Of a stretch of DNA of 64,000 bases, positions 26,782 through 35,581 are shown piece by piece. The position numbers were made by a program, and so were the translations under genes. How positions within the stretch are numbered: position 1 is the first letter of the stretch; each line of letters starts with the position of its first letter. The DNA lies in NCBI GenBank assembly GCA_027627685.1, contig CP091241.1, positions 1,737,191 through 1,801,190 on the forward strand, in the 5' to 3' direction. Source of the stretch: Hyphomonadaceae bacterium ML37. GTDB lineage: Bacteria; Pseudomonadota; Alphaproteobacteria; Caulobacterales; Maricaulaceae. The notes below the pieces were generated by a model. The model ran no database searches. It was not told the DNA's origin and saw only the letters and a list, made by a program, of their open reading frames with translations.

Positions 26782-26810
26782 CGCCCCGGCCAGATGGCCG
26801 GGGCGCTTTT
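26782..26810 (+). terminator. Strong intrinsic terminator after the cytochrome c gene
   Basis: CGCCCCGGCC pairs perfectly with GGCCGGGGCG around loop AGAT and is followed by CTTTT. It lies 35 bases after the stop and between convergent genes. Confidence 0.85.
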
Positions 26811-26834
26811 CGTTTCGGCCTCTGAACAGAGCGA

Positions 26835-29024
26835 TCAGAACTCCAGGCGCAGGCTGGCGCTCCAGATGGCCCCATAGGTGTAGTAGCGGCTGCCGAACGA
26901 GCCCGGAGCAGCGCCCGGCGCGTTGCCGGCGAGGAAGATATCCTCGTCGGTGATGTTCTTGCCCTCCAGCTTGAGCCGCCAGCGCCCGTCGGGCGAGGTC
27001 AGCTGGGCGAACAGGTCGAACGTGGTCACTTCGTCGGAGAAGATCGCCGGTGAATTGCCCACATTGCGGGCGAACGCGCTGGAATGGGTGGCCGAACCGC
27101 CAAAGGCGAATTCGCCCAGCTCGGTGGGCTGGAAGTACACCGCGTTCAGGCGGGCCGACAGGTCGGGGAATTGCTTGCCCTCCAGCGTGTTGAAGGGAAT
27201 GCCCACCGCCGGGTCGACGCGCGTGCCTTCGTCATACTCGAAATTGGTGGTGCCCAGATTGCCCGACAGCTGGAACTGGTCGGTGGGCGCCCAGACGCCC
27301 TCCAGCTCCAGGCCGTGGACGATGGCGTCAGCGTTGATCACGCCGAACTGGAAGGTGGCGGGCTCCAGAACCGACAGCTGCAGCGCGTCATAGGTCGCGT
27401 AGAAATAGGTCGCGTTGAAGCGCAGCGAATTGTCGAACAGGTCCGAACGCAGGCCGACTTCCCACGACGCCAGTTCTTCAGGCTCATAGATATTGAACGC
27501 CACATTCTGGGTGATCGGGCGCGTGCCCGCGAGACCGCCCGCCTTGTAGCCCGTCGAGTACGAGCCATAGACCATCAGATTCTCGTTGGGCCGGTATTGC
27601 GCCACGGCGCGCCAGGAGAAATTGGTGTCGTCAAAAGACGGGTCCACATCCCAGATCGGCGCCAGCGTGTTGGGATTGAGCAAGCGCCGCTCGGCGGTCT
27701 TCTCGTCCGAGGTGTAGCGCCCGCCCAGCGTGAAGGAGAGCTGGTCATTGAGGTGGAAGGTGGTTTCACCGAACACCGCCCAGGACGTGGTGTCCTGCAC
27801 ATCATCATTGAGGCCGAAGGGCTGGCCGATAATGCCCGAGAAGATCTGGTTGAAGCGGTTGTTTGCCAGCTGTTCGACATTTTCGCGGAAATAATAGGCG
27901 CCCAGCACGTAATCGACCTGCTCATTGCCGCCCACCAGCTGGACTTCCTGGGTGAACTGCCACTGGTCCAGCTCCTGATAGAGATCGACAATGCCCGGAC
28001 CGTCGAGATCCGCTGTCAGGTCCTGGGAGAAGCTGCGATAGGCGGTGATGGAGGTGATGTCGCCCAGCGCGGTGCCAAAACGCACTTCGCCGCTAATCCC
28101 GCCGCCGCTGTATTCATGGAAGGGCGCGATGGACATATTGCCCGCACGCCGACCGAACGGCTCGGTCACCGATCCGTCGGCCTGACGCTGGATCGGGGTC
28201 GGGATGAAGGCGCCCGAATTGTCGATGGTCCAATCGCCCACGATATAGACCGACAGATCGCGATCCGACGGCTCCCACAGGAACGAGCCGCGCGCGCCGA
28301 AGCGCTCCACATTGTTCACTTCCGATTGCGGCTCGTAGGTGAAAGGTCCCGCGGTCGGCGCAGGCGTATTCAGGAGATCGAAATCGCTGCCCATATTGCG
28401 GGTGAAAAGATCGATCTTGAACCCGCTCTCACCCTCGATGATGGCCGATGACCAGGAGGCGCGCACGTCCAGGCGGTCCATCGTGCCGACGGCCACGTCC
28501 AGCACGCCGCGCGTGCCGGTGAGCTCGGGCCGGCGCGAGATAAAGCGGATCGCGCCGCCATTGGTGTTGCGGCCGTAATACGTGCCTTGCGGACCACGCA
28601 GCACCTCGACCCGCTCCAGATCGACCAGATCGATGGTGGTGCCGTTCTGCTTGCCCAGATAAACACCGTCCAGATAGATGCCCACGCCCACTTCGGCGAA
28701 GAGCGAGGATTCATCCTGGCCCACGCCGCGGATATAGACCTGGGCCGCGTTGGCCACGCCGGTATTCTTCTGGATATTCACGTTTGGCGCGGTGAAGCGC
28801 AGATCGGTGATCTCCTCGACCGCCTGACGTTCCAGCTCTTCAGCGCCGATGGCGGTGAGCGCGATCGGCACGTCCTGGGAATCGGCCTCGCGGCGCTGGG
28901 CCGTCACGGTGATACGGTCGACCCCGCGCGGCGCCGCGGTCTCGGTTTCCTGGGCGTAAGCGGCGGCGGCGAAGGCTGGCAGAGCGGCGCTGGCCATCAA
29001 GGCGGCCTGGAACAGTCGGGTCAT
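26835..29024 (-). CDS. TonB-dependent receptor
   Basis: A 729-residue outer-membrane receptor for active uptake of a bulky compound. A signal peptide (ALPAFAAAAYAQE) is followed by a TonB-box-like ITVTAQRREADSQDVPIAL. The plug domain (about 50-160) contains YIRGVGQDES, VYLGKQNGTTIDLVDLERVE and VLRGPQGTYYGRNTNGGAI, and a beta-barrel ends in the aromatic terminus SLRLEF. The QDVPIALTA/PNVNIQKNTG form is common in receptors linked to degradation of hydrophobic or aromatic compounds in sphingomonad-like bacteria, but the ligand is not known. GGGGAGA lies about six bases before the ATG. A palindrome of the TGTCCGGACA type lies 85 bases upstream. Confidence 0.95.
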   Translation of the reverse strand: MTRLFQAALMASAALPAFAAAAYAQETETAAPRGVDRITVTAQRREADSQDVPIALTAIGAEELERQAVEEITDLRFTAPNVNIQKNTGVANAAQVYIRGVGQDESSLFAEVGVGIYLDGVYLGKQNGTTIDLVDLERVEVLRGPQGTYYGRNTNGGAIRFISRRPELTGTRGVLDVAVGTMDRLDVRASWSSAIIEGESGFKIDLFTRNMGSDFDLLNTPAPTAGPFTYEPQSEVNNVERFGARGSFLWEPSDRDLSVYIVGDWTIDNSGAFIPTPIQRQADGSVTEPFGRRAGNMSIAPFHEYSGGGISGEVRFGTALGDITSITAYRSFSQDLTADLDGPGIVDLYQELDQWQFTQEVQLVGGNEQVDYVLGAYYFRENVEQLANNRFNQIFSGIIGQPFGLNDDVQDTTSWAVFGETTFHLNDQLSFTLGGRYTSDEKTAERRLLNPNTLAPIWDVDPSFDDTNFSWRAVAQYRPNENLMVYGSYSTGYKAGGLAGTRPITQNVAFNIYEPEELASWEVGLRSDLFDNSLRFNATYFYATYDALQLSVLEPATFQFGVINADAIVHGLELEGVWAPTDQFQLSGNLGTTNFEYDEGTRVDPAVGIPFNTLEGKQFPDLSARLNAVYFQPTELGEFAFGGSATHSSAFARNVGNSPAIFSDEVTTFDLFAQLTSPDGRWRLKLEGKNITDEDIFLAGNAPGAAPGSFGSRYYTYGAIWSASLRLEF

Positions 29025-29107
29025 GGGCGGTCTCCCCTGTTGCGACAGATCATCCGGTTTTCCGGCTTGGCAGAGACCAGAAGTCTAGCGCGGCGCGGCC
29101 CCGCGTC

Positions 29108-29125
29108 AATTTGTCCGGACGAATT
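29108..29125. promoter_or_regulatory. Palindromic site B of the TGTCCGGAC type
   Basis: AATTTGTCCGGACGAATT, an 18-bp palindrome with one mismatched pair, upstream of the TonB receptor gene. Confidence 0.5.
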
Positions 29126-29159
29126 GATATATCCTATGTGACATTTGCGCACCGCCCGG

Positions 29160-30326
29160 TCAGGGCTGCTCGATCAGCTCGACGATGATTCCCGAAGGCG
29201 AACGCACCGCCGCCCAGCGGATGTCTCCATAAGGCTCAAGGGTCAAGGCGGCGGGACCCGCGGACGGTGCGACGCTCAGGACCGACAGACGCGCCAGCGC
29301 GTCATCGAGGTCAGCCACCGGCAGGCGCACCGCCAGAATGCCCAGATTGGGCAAACGGGCGCGGTCAGAGAAGTCGTCCCCGTCAAATCCGTCGAAATGC
29401 ATCAGCTCAATGCGCCCGTCCTCGCCGGGGCGCTGCTGCAAGATCGCCGTGCGGCGCGGGATGACGTGGGAGAAGTTGTTGGGCAGGCCGTGATTGGTGC
29501 TGACCGGTTCAGGGTCGATATAGTCGCCCTCCCAGAATGGCGCATAGCCCAGGCCCTCCACGAAGAATGACCGCTCCGCCGCCAGGTCATGGACCATGGC
29601 CATGGTGTTGAACGGATAGGAGAAGCCTTCGAGATCATCCCAGCCCTCGATCGGCGGGTCCACGCGCGAATAGACCGCCAGATTGACCCCGTCGGGCAGG
29701 CGCACCACCACATTCTTGATGATCAGCCCGCCAAAATCGAACACCTGGGGCTGGTCGAACACGCTCCAGCCGCGCGCATGGGCGGCGTCCATGACCAGAT
29801 CCGCCTCCTCGGCGCGCACCATCAGGGAGAACAACCCGCCCTGGTCCCAGACCTGCGCGCCCGGGCGGATCAGCGCCTGCTCCACACCATCAAAGCGCAC
29901 CAGCCGCACCCAGCCCACATCCTTGCCCGGCGAGGCCATCAGCGCATATTCGCCCGACGCCCCCTCCAGACCCCAGGCGGTCAGCCAGTCGCGCGCCAGC
30001 GCGCCGGACGCGCGCACCTCATATCCCGCCACCTCAATCATAAAGTCGCGGATCGGGGCGAGATCGCGCACCGACACCACCGCCTCCTGCCAGCCCCGGC
30101 CGGTTTCGGCCATGAAGGGGGTGGTGGTGGAGGGTGTTGCGGCTTCAGAGCCGGGGCTGGCGGTGACGGGGGCCGTGGCGCCAAACTCAGAATTCAGGGC
30201 GTCAGAACGCGCGAAAGCCGCCTCTTCGTCAGCAAATCGGGACACCGCCCCCTGCCCCGGCCCCGCTCCACCGTCGCATGCCGCCAGCGCCAGCGCCGCC
30301 GTCAGGGCGGCAATGAATTTGATCAT
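29160..30326 (-). CDS. Lipoprotein with VOC (glyoxalase/dioxygenase-fold) domains
   Basis: A 388-residue protein starting at ATG 30326 with GGGAG seven bases upstream. The signal peptide ends in lipobox LAAC (ALTAALALAACDGG), and a Ser/Thr/Pro linker runs to about residue 75. Two vicinal-oxygen-chelate-like halves follow. The first begins WQEAVVSVRDLAPIRDFMIE and the second contains MAMVHDLAAERSFFVEGLGY and ends in SPSGIIVELIEQ. Its fold resembles extradiol dioxygenases and glyoxalases, but a lipid-anchored envelope VOC protein is more likely a binding or isomerising factor. Adjacent TonB receptor and a shared palindrome suggest a joint role in handling the same compound, which is inference. 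Confidence 0.8.
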   Translation of the reverse strand: MIKFIAALTAALALAACDGGAGPGQGAVSRFADEEAAFARSDALNSEFGATAPVTASPGSEAATPSTTTPFMAETGRGWQEAVVSVRDLAPIRDFMIEVAGYEVRASGALARDWLTAWGLEGASGEYALMASPGKDVGWVRLVRFDGVEQALIRPGAQVWDQGGLFSLMVRAEEADLVMDAAHARGWSVFDQPQVFDFGGLIIKNVVVRLPDGVNLAVYSRVDPPIEGWDDLEGFSYPFNTMAMVHDLAAERSFFVEGLGYAPFWEGDYIDPEPVSTNHGLPNNFSHVIPRRTAILQQRPGEDGRIELMHFDGFDGDDFSDRARLPNLGILAVRLPVADLDDALARLSVLSVAPSAGPAALTLEPYGDIRWAAVRSPSGIIVELIEQP

Positions 30327-30366
30327 GATTATCTCCCACGCGTCACAGCACGCAGGATGCCGGGTT

Positions 30367-30376
30367 TGTCCGGACA
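30367..30376. promoter_or_regulatory. TGTCCGGACA palindrome, site C
   Basis: A perfect 10-bp palindrome 41 bases upstream of the VOC lipoprotein start, on the promoter side of that minus-strand gene. Confidence 0.5.
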
Positions 30377-30401
30377 TGCAAGGGTGGGGAAGAACAGAAT
30401 T

Positions 30402-30566
30402 CCCGAACCCGTGAGGGTTCACAAGCGTGGCCGCGCGCCCGCAGCGTCAGCGAGGATCGACCGAAAAGAGTGAGGATGTGACTGGCCGAGGATCGCCGCG
30501 ATTTCCCGAACCCGCATGGTTGCTTACAAGCGCGAACGCGCGCCCGCAGCTTAAGCGAGGATCGAC
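30402..30566 (-). repeat. Repeat cluster on the 3' side of tRNA-Phe
   Basis: Two inverted copies (30402-30456 and 30505-30566) of the unit found after tRNA-Thr, with the same TCCTCGCT-A-GCTGCGGGCG core on the minus strand and the closing GAACCC-GGGTTCG motif. In both places the unit lies directly 3' of the tRNA and reads in the tRNA's own direction. There is no gene between 30327 and 30596. Confidence 0.7.
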
Positions 30567-30596
30567 CGAGTGGAGCGAGGGAGAACCAGAGAATAA

Positions 30597-30672
30597 TGGT
30601 GCCCAGGGCCGGAATCGAACCAGCGACACGCGGATTTTCAATCCGCTGCTCTACCAACTGAGCTACCTGGGC
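30597..30672 (-). tRNA. tRNA-Phe (anticodon GAA)
   Basis: A 76-base cloverleaf on the minus strand with CCA encoded. The acceptor GCCCAGG pairs with CCTGGGC, and the anticodon stem GCGGA/TCCGC carries loop TTGAAAA. Confidence 0.96.
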
Positions 30673-30952
30673 GGCGAGGCGGGCCGGTGGCGCGCCGCGC
30701 TAGGGGGCGGTTTATAGGGCGGGGCTTTTGGCCTGTCCATGCCCTTTGGGCAGATGCGCGGGCCGCGCTCCGGCGCCCTGCCCTCACCCGGCCTGACCCA
30801 TGCTCACAGACACGCCCGGCAGGTCTCCATCCGCAAAGATCAACCGGCGCAGCCTTGCCTCGCCCGCGCGGGGCTGGTACCCGCCTTCGGCCCGTTCGCC
30901 GGCTGAATCCTTTCAGCGATCCGTCCCGGTCGCGTCACGCTCTGAGGTCTCC

Positions 30953-33655
30953 ATGGTCCGTTCCCTCCCGTCCGCCCGTGTCCGTCTGTGCGCCGCTGTC
31001 AGCCTGGCCGCCCTGATCGGCGCCGGCGCCGCGCCGGTGATGGCGCAGGACGCGCCATCACCGGAGCGCGCGCAGGCACGCGACGTGATCACCATCACGG
31101 CCGGGCGGGCGTCGGGTGCGGGCGCGCTGGACCGGCCGGTGGCGCGCATCAGCCAGGATGATCTGCGCGCGGGCGGTCAGGAGGATCTGGGCCGGGCGCT
31201 GGCGTTCAATCCGGCCATTGTGGGCTCGGAATTCAATGATGATCCGGGCACGCAGAACAACACATCCGGCACAGCGAGCGTCAATCTGCGCGGGCTGGGG
31301 CTGGGCGCGTCGCTGGTGCTGATCAATGGCCAGCGCCAGACCATCACCAGCGTGGCCGCCGATGACGGCTCCACCTTTGTGGACATGAATGCGCTGGCGC
31401 CCGGTATCGCCATTGCGCGGGTGGAAATCCTCAAAGACGGCGCCTCGCCCCTGCACGGGTCGGACGCGCTGGCCGGCGTCATCAACGTCATCACCCGCGA
31501 CCGGTTTGAGGGGCTGGAGCTGGTTGTCGAAGGCCGCCGCCCGGACAGTTTCGGCGGCGCGGGAAACAGCGGTCAGGCGGCGATGATCGCCGGGCGCGAC
31601 TTTGGCGCGGTGCATCTGATGGGCGCGATCTCGGCGCGCCGCACCGATGGCGTGGAGGGGTTCGAAACTGACTTCGTGCCGGGCACCGGCATTTCGACGC
31701 TGGGCCAGCCTGGTTCCTATTACATCCAGGCGCCGGGCGGCGGGTTTGCACTGACCAATCCGGCGGGCGGACCCGTGCCGATCCTGGACCGTGATTGTGC
31801 AGCGGCCGGCGGCTTGCCGCTGGTGCTGGGCGCGGCGACGCCGTTTGGCGATCCGGGCTTGTGCCAGCTGGATTTCGGCCAGTTCTTCTCGCTGATCCCC
31901 GACGAGACACGCATCAACGCCCTGACCGCCCTCACCGCCGGTCTGGGCGGGGCCGTGCTGACCGTGCGGGCGGGGCTGGCTCATACCGAGCTGACGCGCG
32001 GCAACTCGCCGTCTCTGCCGGCGCTGAACTTCCCCACCATCCCTGTGGCCAATCCGGGCAATTATCTGGGCGCCGACGTGACCTGGCTGGGGCGCCCCCT
32101 GGGCGTGAACGCCGGCGCGGCCCGGCGCCAGTTCGAGCATTTGACCTGGCGGCTTGATGGCGAGCTCGCCGCGCCCTTCACCGCCTTTGCGCGCGTGTGG
32201 GAAGGACGGGTCAGCGCCAGCTGGTCGGCCAATACGCTGGACGCCACCATCACCGACACCATCGCCTCGCGCCTGTCGCTGGCGCTCAATGGCGTGGGCG
32301 GACCGGCCTGCCTGGCGGGGGCGGCGGCGGGAGACGCCGGATGCTTCTGGTTCAACCCGTTTGGCTCCGGCGCGCTGGTCACCGACCCGTCCGACCCGCG
32401 CTATAACGATCCGGCGCTGATGGACTGGCTGGTGCAGGAAGATTTGCGCCAATCCGAAGCCAGCCTGGGCGTGTTGGACGCCTCGGCGCAGGCCCCTTCC
32501 CTGTTCACGGCGCCCGGCGGGCCGGTCTCGCTGGCGGTGGGCGCGCAGGTGCGCCGCGAGCGATTGTCAGTGGACCATGGCGATCTGTTCAATGCCGACG
32601 CCTTCCAGTTCATCGTCGGCGGTCCGGACTTTTCCGGCTCGCGCACCGTCACCAGCGTCTACGCCGAAACCCTGATCCCGGTGAGCGCCCGCACCCGTCT
32701 TCAGGCCGCGGCGCGCCATGAGGCGCTGGACTCCTTCTCCTCGCTCGATCCCAAGCTCTCCATCGCCCACGATGTCAGCGGGAATCTGACTATGTCGGCG
32801 GGCTGGGCGCGGTCTTTCCGAGCGCCGTCTCTGCACCAGCAGATCTCGGCGACCACATCGCTGCAATCGCTCAATACCGGGGCATCCAGCAGCTTCCTGC
32901 CCGTGCGCACCGTGGGTGCGCCGGACCTGCGCCCGGAAGAGGCCGACACCTTCACTGCTGGCGCGGCGCTGGCGGCAGGCGGGTGGAGCGCGCGGCTCGA
33001 TCTGTGGCGCATCGAGGTGGAGGATGTGATCGTGCGCGAAAGCGCACAAGCCATTCTGATCGCCGCCAGCGATGGTGCGGGCGGTTTCAATGATCCGCGC
33101 GTGGAAGTCTCGCCTGCGGGCGACGTCACCCTGGTGCGTGCGGCTTACGTGAATGCGCCGTCGGTCACCACGCAAGGCGTGGACCTGACGCTCAACCGCG
33201 CGCCCATTGAAACCAACAGGTTCGGCGCGTTCGGCGCGGGCTTTGAGGGCGTGTGGATCGAGCGTTACCGCTTTGCCGACCCGGTGCTGAACCGCACCAT
33301 CGAGGCGGCGGGCAGTCGCAATTTCACCAATGCCGCCCGATCCCTGCCCCGCCTGCGCGCTTCGGCGTGGCTGGATTGGAGCGCGGGAGCCTGGAGCGCG
33401 CGCCTGCAGACGCGCCACATCTCCGCCTATGACAATGATGAAGGCGCCGGCGGGCGCGTGGGCGCCTGGACGGTGGCCGATGTGCAGGCCGGCTGGCGCG
33501 GGCAGGCGTATGGGCGCGGCTATCAGGTGACGCTGGGCGCACTGAACATCACCGGCGAGGCCGCGCCGTCCGTGCCGACCCCGCTGGGCTATGACACAAA
33601 GGTGCATGATGCGCGCGGACGCATCGCCTATCTGCGCCTGGCGGTGACGGGCTAG
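30953..33655 (+). CDS. TonB-dependent receptor, second copy type
   Basis: A 900-residue outer-membrane receptor unrelated in detail to the one at 26835. It starts at ATG 30953 (GAGG six bases upstream) with a signal peptide ending VMAQDAPSPE. The plug domain contains GQEDLGRALAFNPAI, VNLRGLGLGASLVLINGQR and VEILKDGASPLHGSDALAGV, and a long barrel carries SFRAPSLHQQIS and LRPEEADTFTAG, both typical. These features match the large receptors of Caulobacter-type bacteria that take up peptides, sugars or sterol-like substrates. The C-terminus is IAYLRLAVTG, without a terminal aromatic residue. The stop overlaps the porin stop in CTAG (33652-33655). Confidence 0.94.
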   Translation: MVRSLPSARVRLCAAVSLAALIGAGAAPVMAQDAPSPERAQARDVITITAGRASGAGALDRPVARISQDDLRAGGQEDLGRALAFNPAIVGSEFNDDPGTQNNTSGTASVNLRGLGLGASLVLINGQRQTITSVAADDGSTFVDMNALAPGIAIARVEILKDGASPLHGSDALAGVINVITRDRFEGLELVVEGRRPDSFGGAGNSGQAAMIAGRDFGAVHLMGAISARRTDGVEGFETDFVPGTGISTLGQPGSYYIQAPGGGFALTNPAGGPVPILDRDCAAAGGLPLVLGAATPFGDPGLCQLDFGQFFSLIPDETRINALTALTAGLGGAVLTVRAGLAHTELTRGNSPSLPALNFPTIPVANPGNYLGADVTWLGRPLGVNAGAARRQFEHLTWRLDGELAAPFTAFARVWEGRVSASWSANTLDATITDTIASRLSLALNGVGGPACLAGAAAGDAGCFWFNPFGSGALVTDPSDPRYNDPALMDWLVQEDLRQSEASLGVLDASAQAPSLFTAPGGPVSLAVGAQVRRERLSVDHGDLFNADAFQFIVGGPDFSGSRTVTSVYAETLIPVSARTRLQAAARHEALDSFSSLDPKLSIAHDVSGNLTMSAGWARSFRAPSLHQQISATTSLQSLNTGASSSFLPVRTVGAPDLRPEEADTFTAGAALAAGGWSARLDLWRIEVEDVIVRESAQAILIAASDGAGGFNDPRVEVSPAGDVTLVRAAYVNAPSVTTQGVDLTLNRAPIETNRFGAFGAGFEGVWIERYRFADPVLNRTIEAAGSRNFTNAARSLPRLRASAWLDWSAGAWSARLQTRHISAYDNDEGAGGRVGAWTVADVQAGWRGQAYGRGYQVTLGALNITGEAAPSVPTPLGYDTKVHDARGRIAYLRLAVTG

Positions 33656-34980
33656 AAGCGGCGCGTCAGCGCCACGAAGCTGTAAACCGTGTCGCGCGAG
33701 TCCAATGCGCCGGGCGCGGTGCGCGCAAACCGGCCCTTGAACAGGACGCCCAGCCCCGCCTCGATGCGGACCTGACTCTGCGCCAGATCATAGACGATCG
33801 AGGCGTCGACCACGGTTCCGATGCGCCGCCCGCTCTGGCCGGACGCGTCGCGCAGCCCGGCGATGCGCCAGCGATCACGCGCCGTGGCGAGCCAGGCCTC
33901 CTGCACACGCGCCTGCAGCTCCACCGGGCCGGGCCGGGCCTGATAGCGCAGGCTCGCCGAATTGAGGTTCTCACGCGCCAGCGGGCCGAACAGCGCGGCC
34001 GGTCCGAAATCCATCGACCGCCCGCCAAAGACCGGATTGAAGCGATGAAATGGGTCATTCCCGGCGCCGCTATCGCCGCCAGCGTGGACCAGATGGGCTG
34101 ACAGGCGCGTGCGCCAGGCGTCCTCGAAGGTATACCCCAGCCCCAGATGAAGGAGCGCGGCGCGGATATCGCGCTCGCCACCCGGGGCAGGCTGCCGCCC
34201 AGTCTGCAAAATGGCTTCGAGATCGGCGTCCAGCTCACCCGGCGCGGGCTGCCGCATCAGGCGCGCGCCCCAGCTGATCAGGGAGGGGCCGCCCTCTTCA
34301 TCGAGGCCGATCGCATACGCCTCGCCGCGCCAGCGGCCCGCAAGCCCGGTGCGCGTGAGGTGCAGACCGGCCAGCTGCATATTCCAGTCGCCGGCGTCGA
34401 TCCGGGACTCATTGTCGAGGAGGCTGGCGCGATCACGCGGTTCGATGCGCACGGGCGCCACGTAGAATGCATCCAACGCCCAGCGTTCGGACAGGGACTG
34501 GCGCAAGCGCGCCCCGTCAAAATTGAAGGGCGAGTTGATCGTGTGATTGTGGGCGATCAGCCGGCTCGAGCCGATGGCCATGTTGAACCGGCCGAGCTGC
34601 AGGCTCGACTGCGGTCCGGTGCGCACGCGCGCGTACAGCTGATACGGCTCCAGCGTGTTGATCAGGTTGGGCGTGAGCACGGAGCCGGAATCATTGAGCA
34701 CGCCGCGCGCATCGAGCAGTTCGGCGCCCAGCACCACTGGCCCGGCATCATATTCGGCCAGAACGCGCAGGCTCCAGGACGCCAGCTGGTCAGACCCGGT
34801 CCGCCCGGCGCGGAAGGGCGCGCTGAGGGTTTCATGCCGCAGGCGCAGCGAGCCTGACACGTCGAGCCGCCCTTGCGAGGCAGCGCCGCTGCCCGAGGCG
34901 GGTTCGTCCGCCACCGCGCCGGACGCCCCGGTCAGCATGACTGCAGCGATTATTCCTGCGTGCACAGGCCAAAAGCCCAT
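33652..34980 (-). CDS. Outer-membrane beta-barrel protein of the alginate-export type
   Basis: A 442-residue protein. ATG 34980 has GAGGAGG five bases upstream and is preferred over starts at 35013, which would precede the signal peptide with polar residues. The signal peptide (IIAAVMLTGASGAVADE) is followed by alternating beta-strand sequence throughout. It contains family-like blocks LRHETLSAPFRAGRTGSDQL, LQLGRFNMAIGSSRLIA and the closing SFVALTRRF with a terminal Phe. These features match Alginate_exp (AlgE-like) porins, which are 16-18-strand barrels for anionic or large solutes. No alginate genes are nearby, so the solute is not known. Confidence 0.82.
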   Translation of the reverse strand: MGFWPVHAGIIAAVMLTGASGAVADEPASGSGAASQGRLDVSGSLRLRHETLSAPFRAGRTGSDQLASWSLRVLAEYDAGPVVLGAELLDARGVLNDSGSVLTPNLINTLEPYQLYARVRTGPQSSLQLGRFNMAIGSSRLIAHNHTINSPFNFDGARLRQSLSERWALDAFYVAPVRIEPRDRASLLDNESRIDAGDWNMQLAGLHLTRTGLAGRWRGEAYAIGLDEEGGPSLISWGARLMRQPAPGELDADLEAILQTGRQPAPGGERDIRAALLHLGLGYTFEDAWRTRLSAHLVHAGGDSGAGNDPFHRFNPVFGGRSMDFGPAALFGPLARENLNSASLRYQARPGPVELQARVQEAWLATARDRWRIAGLRDASGQSGRRIGTVVDASIVYDLAQSQVRIEAGLGVLFKGRFARTAPGALDSRDTVYSFVALTRRF

Positions 34981-35119
34981 CACCGCCTCCTCAGCGATCA
35001 ACATTGTCCACAAATCTACAAGGGGTAACCCCGCGTCAACCGGACAGAGCGCCGCAGGCCGCGCTCAAACCGCAGGCGTCCCCTTTGCGCAGCGCGCGCG
35101 GGCGTCGTATAGCGCGCCC

Positions 35120-35581
35120 ATGCTGTTCCTCACGCCCCTTCACCTGCCCAAAGGCCCGCTGATGGCGGTTGATCCCGGCGCGAAAACGCTGGGCGTGGCG
35201 GTGTGCAATGGCGGCCGGACGCTGGTCACGCCGCTGACCACGATCTGGCGCACGAAATTTACCGAAGACGCCGCCGCCCTGCTCACGCTCTATGACGAGC
35301 GCAGTTGCGCGGGGCTGGTGGTCGGTCTGCCACTGCACATGGATGGCGGAGACGGGCGGCGCTCCCAGTCGGCGCGCTCCTTCGTGACCAATCTCTTGCG
35401 CGTACGCGATTTGCCGGTCTGCTACCAGGACGAACGCCTGACCACGTTTGACGCTTCGGAGCGTCTGTCCGAAGCCGGGGTGAAGCTGCACGAGCAGAAA
35501 GCCCGCATCGACGCGGAGGCGGCTGCGAGCATATTGCGCGCGGCGCTGGACGAGATCGCACGTGGCGGAGCCGCCCCGTGA
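35120..35581 (+). CDS. ruvX: Putative pre-16S rRNA nuclease / Holliday-junction resolvase-like RuvX
   Basis: YqgF family RNase-H-fold nuclease, in E. coli needed to finish the 16S rRNA 5' end. It shows MAVDPGAKTLGVAVC, VVGLPLHMDGGDG, YQDERLTTFDASERL and KARIDAEAAASILRAAL, with the acidic catalytic residues in the first, third and last blocks. ATG 35120 gives 153 residues. There is no clear ribosome site, so the message may be leaderless or the start is weakly used. The last codon overlaps the AEC gene start (GTGA). The upstream region runs divergently to the porin gene. Confidence 0.9.
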   Translation: MLFLTPLHLPKGPLMAVDPGAKTLGVAVCNGGRTLVTPLTTIWRTKFTEDAAALLTLYDERSCAGLVVGLPLHMDGGDGRRSQSARSFVTNLLRVRDLPVCYQDERLTTFDASERLSEAGVKLHEQKARIDAEAAASILRAALDEIARGGAAP

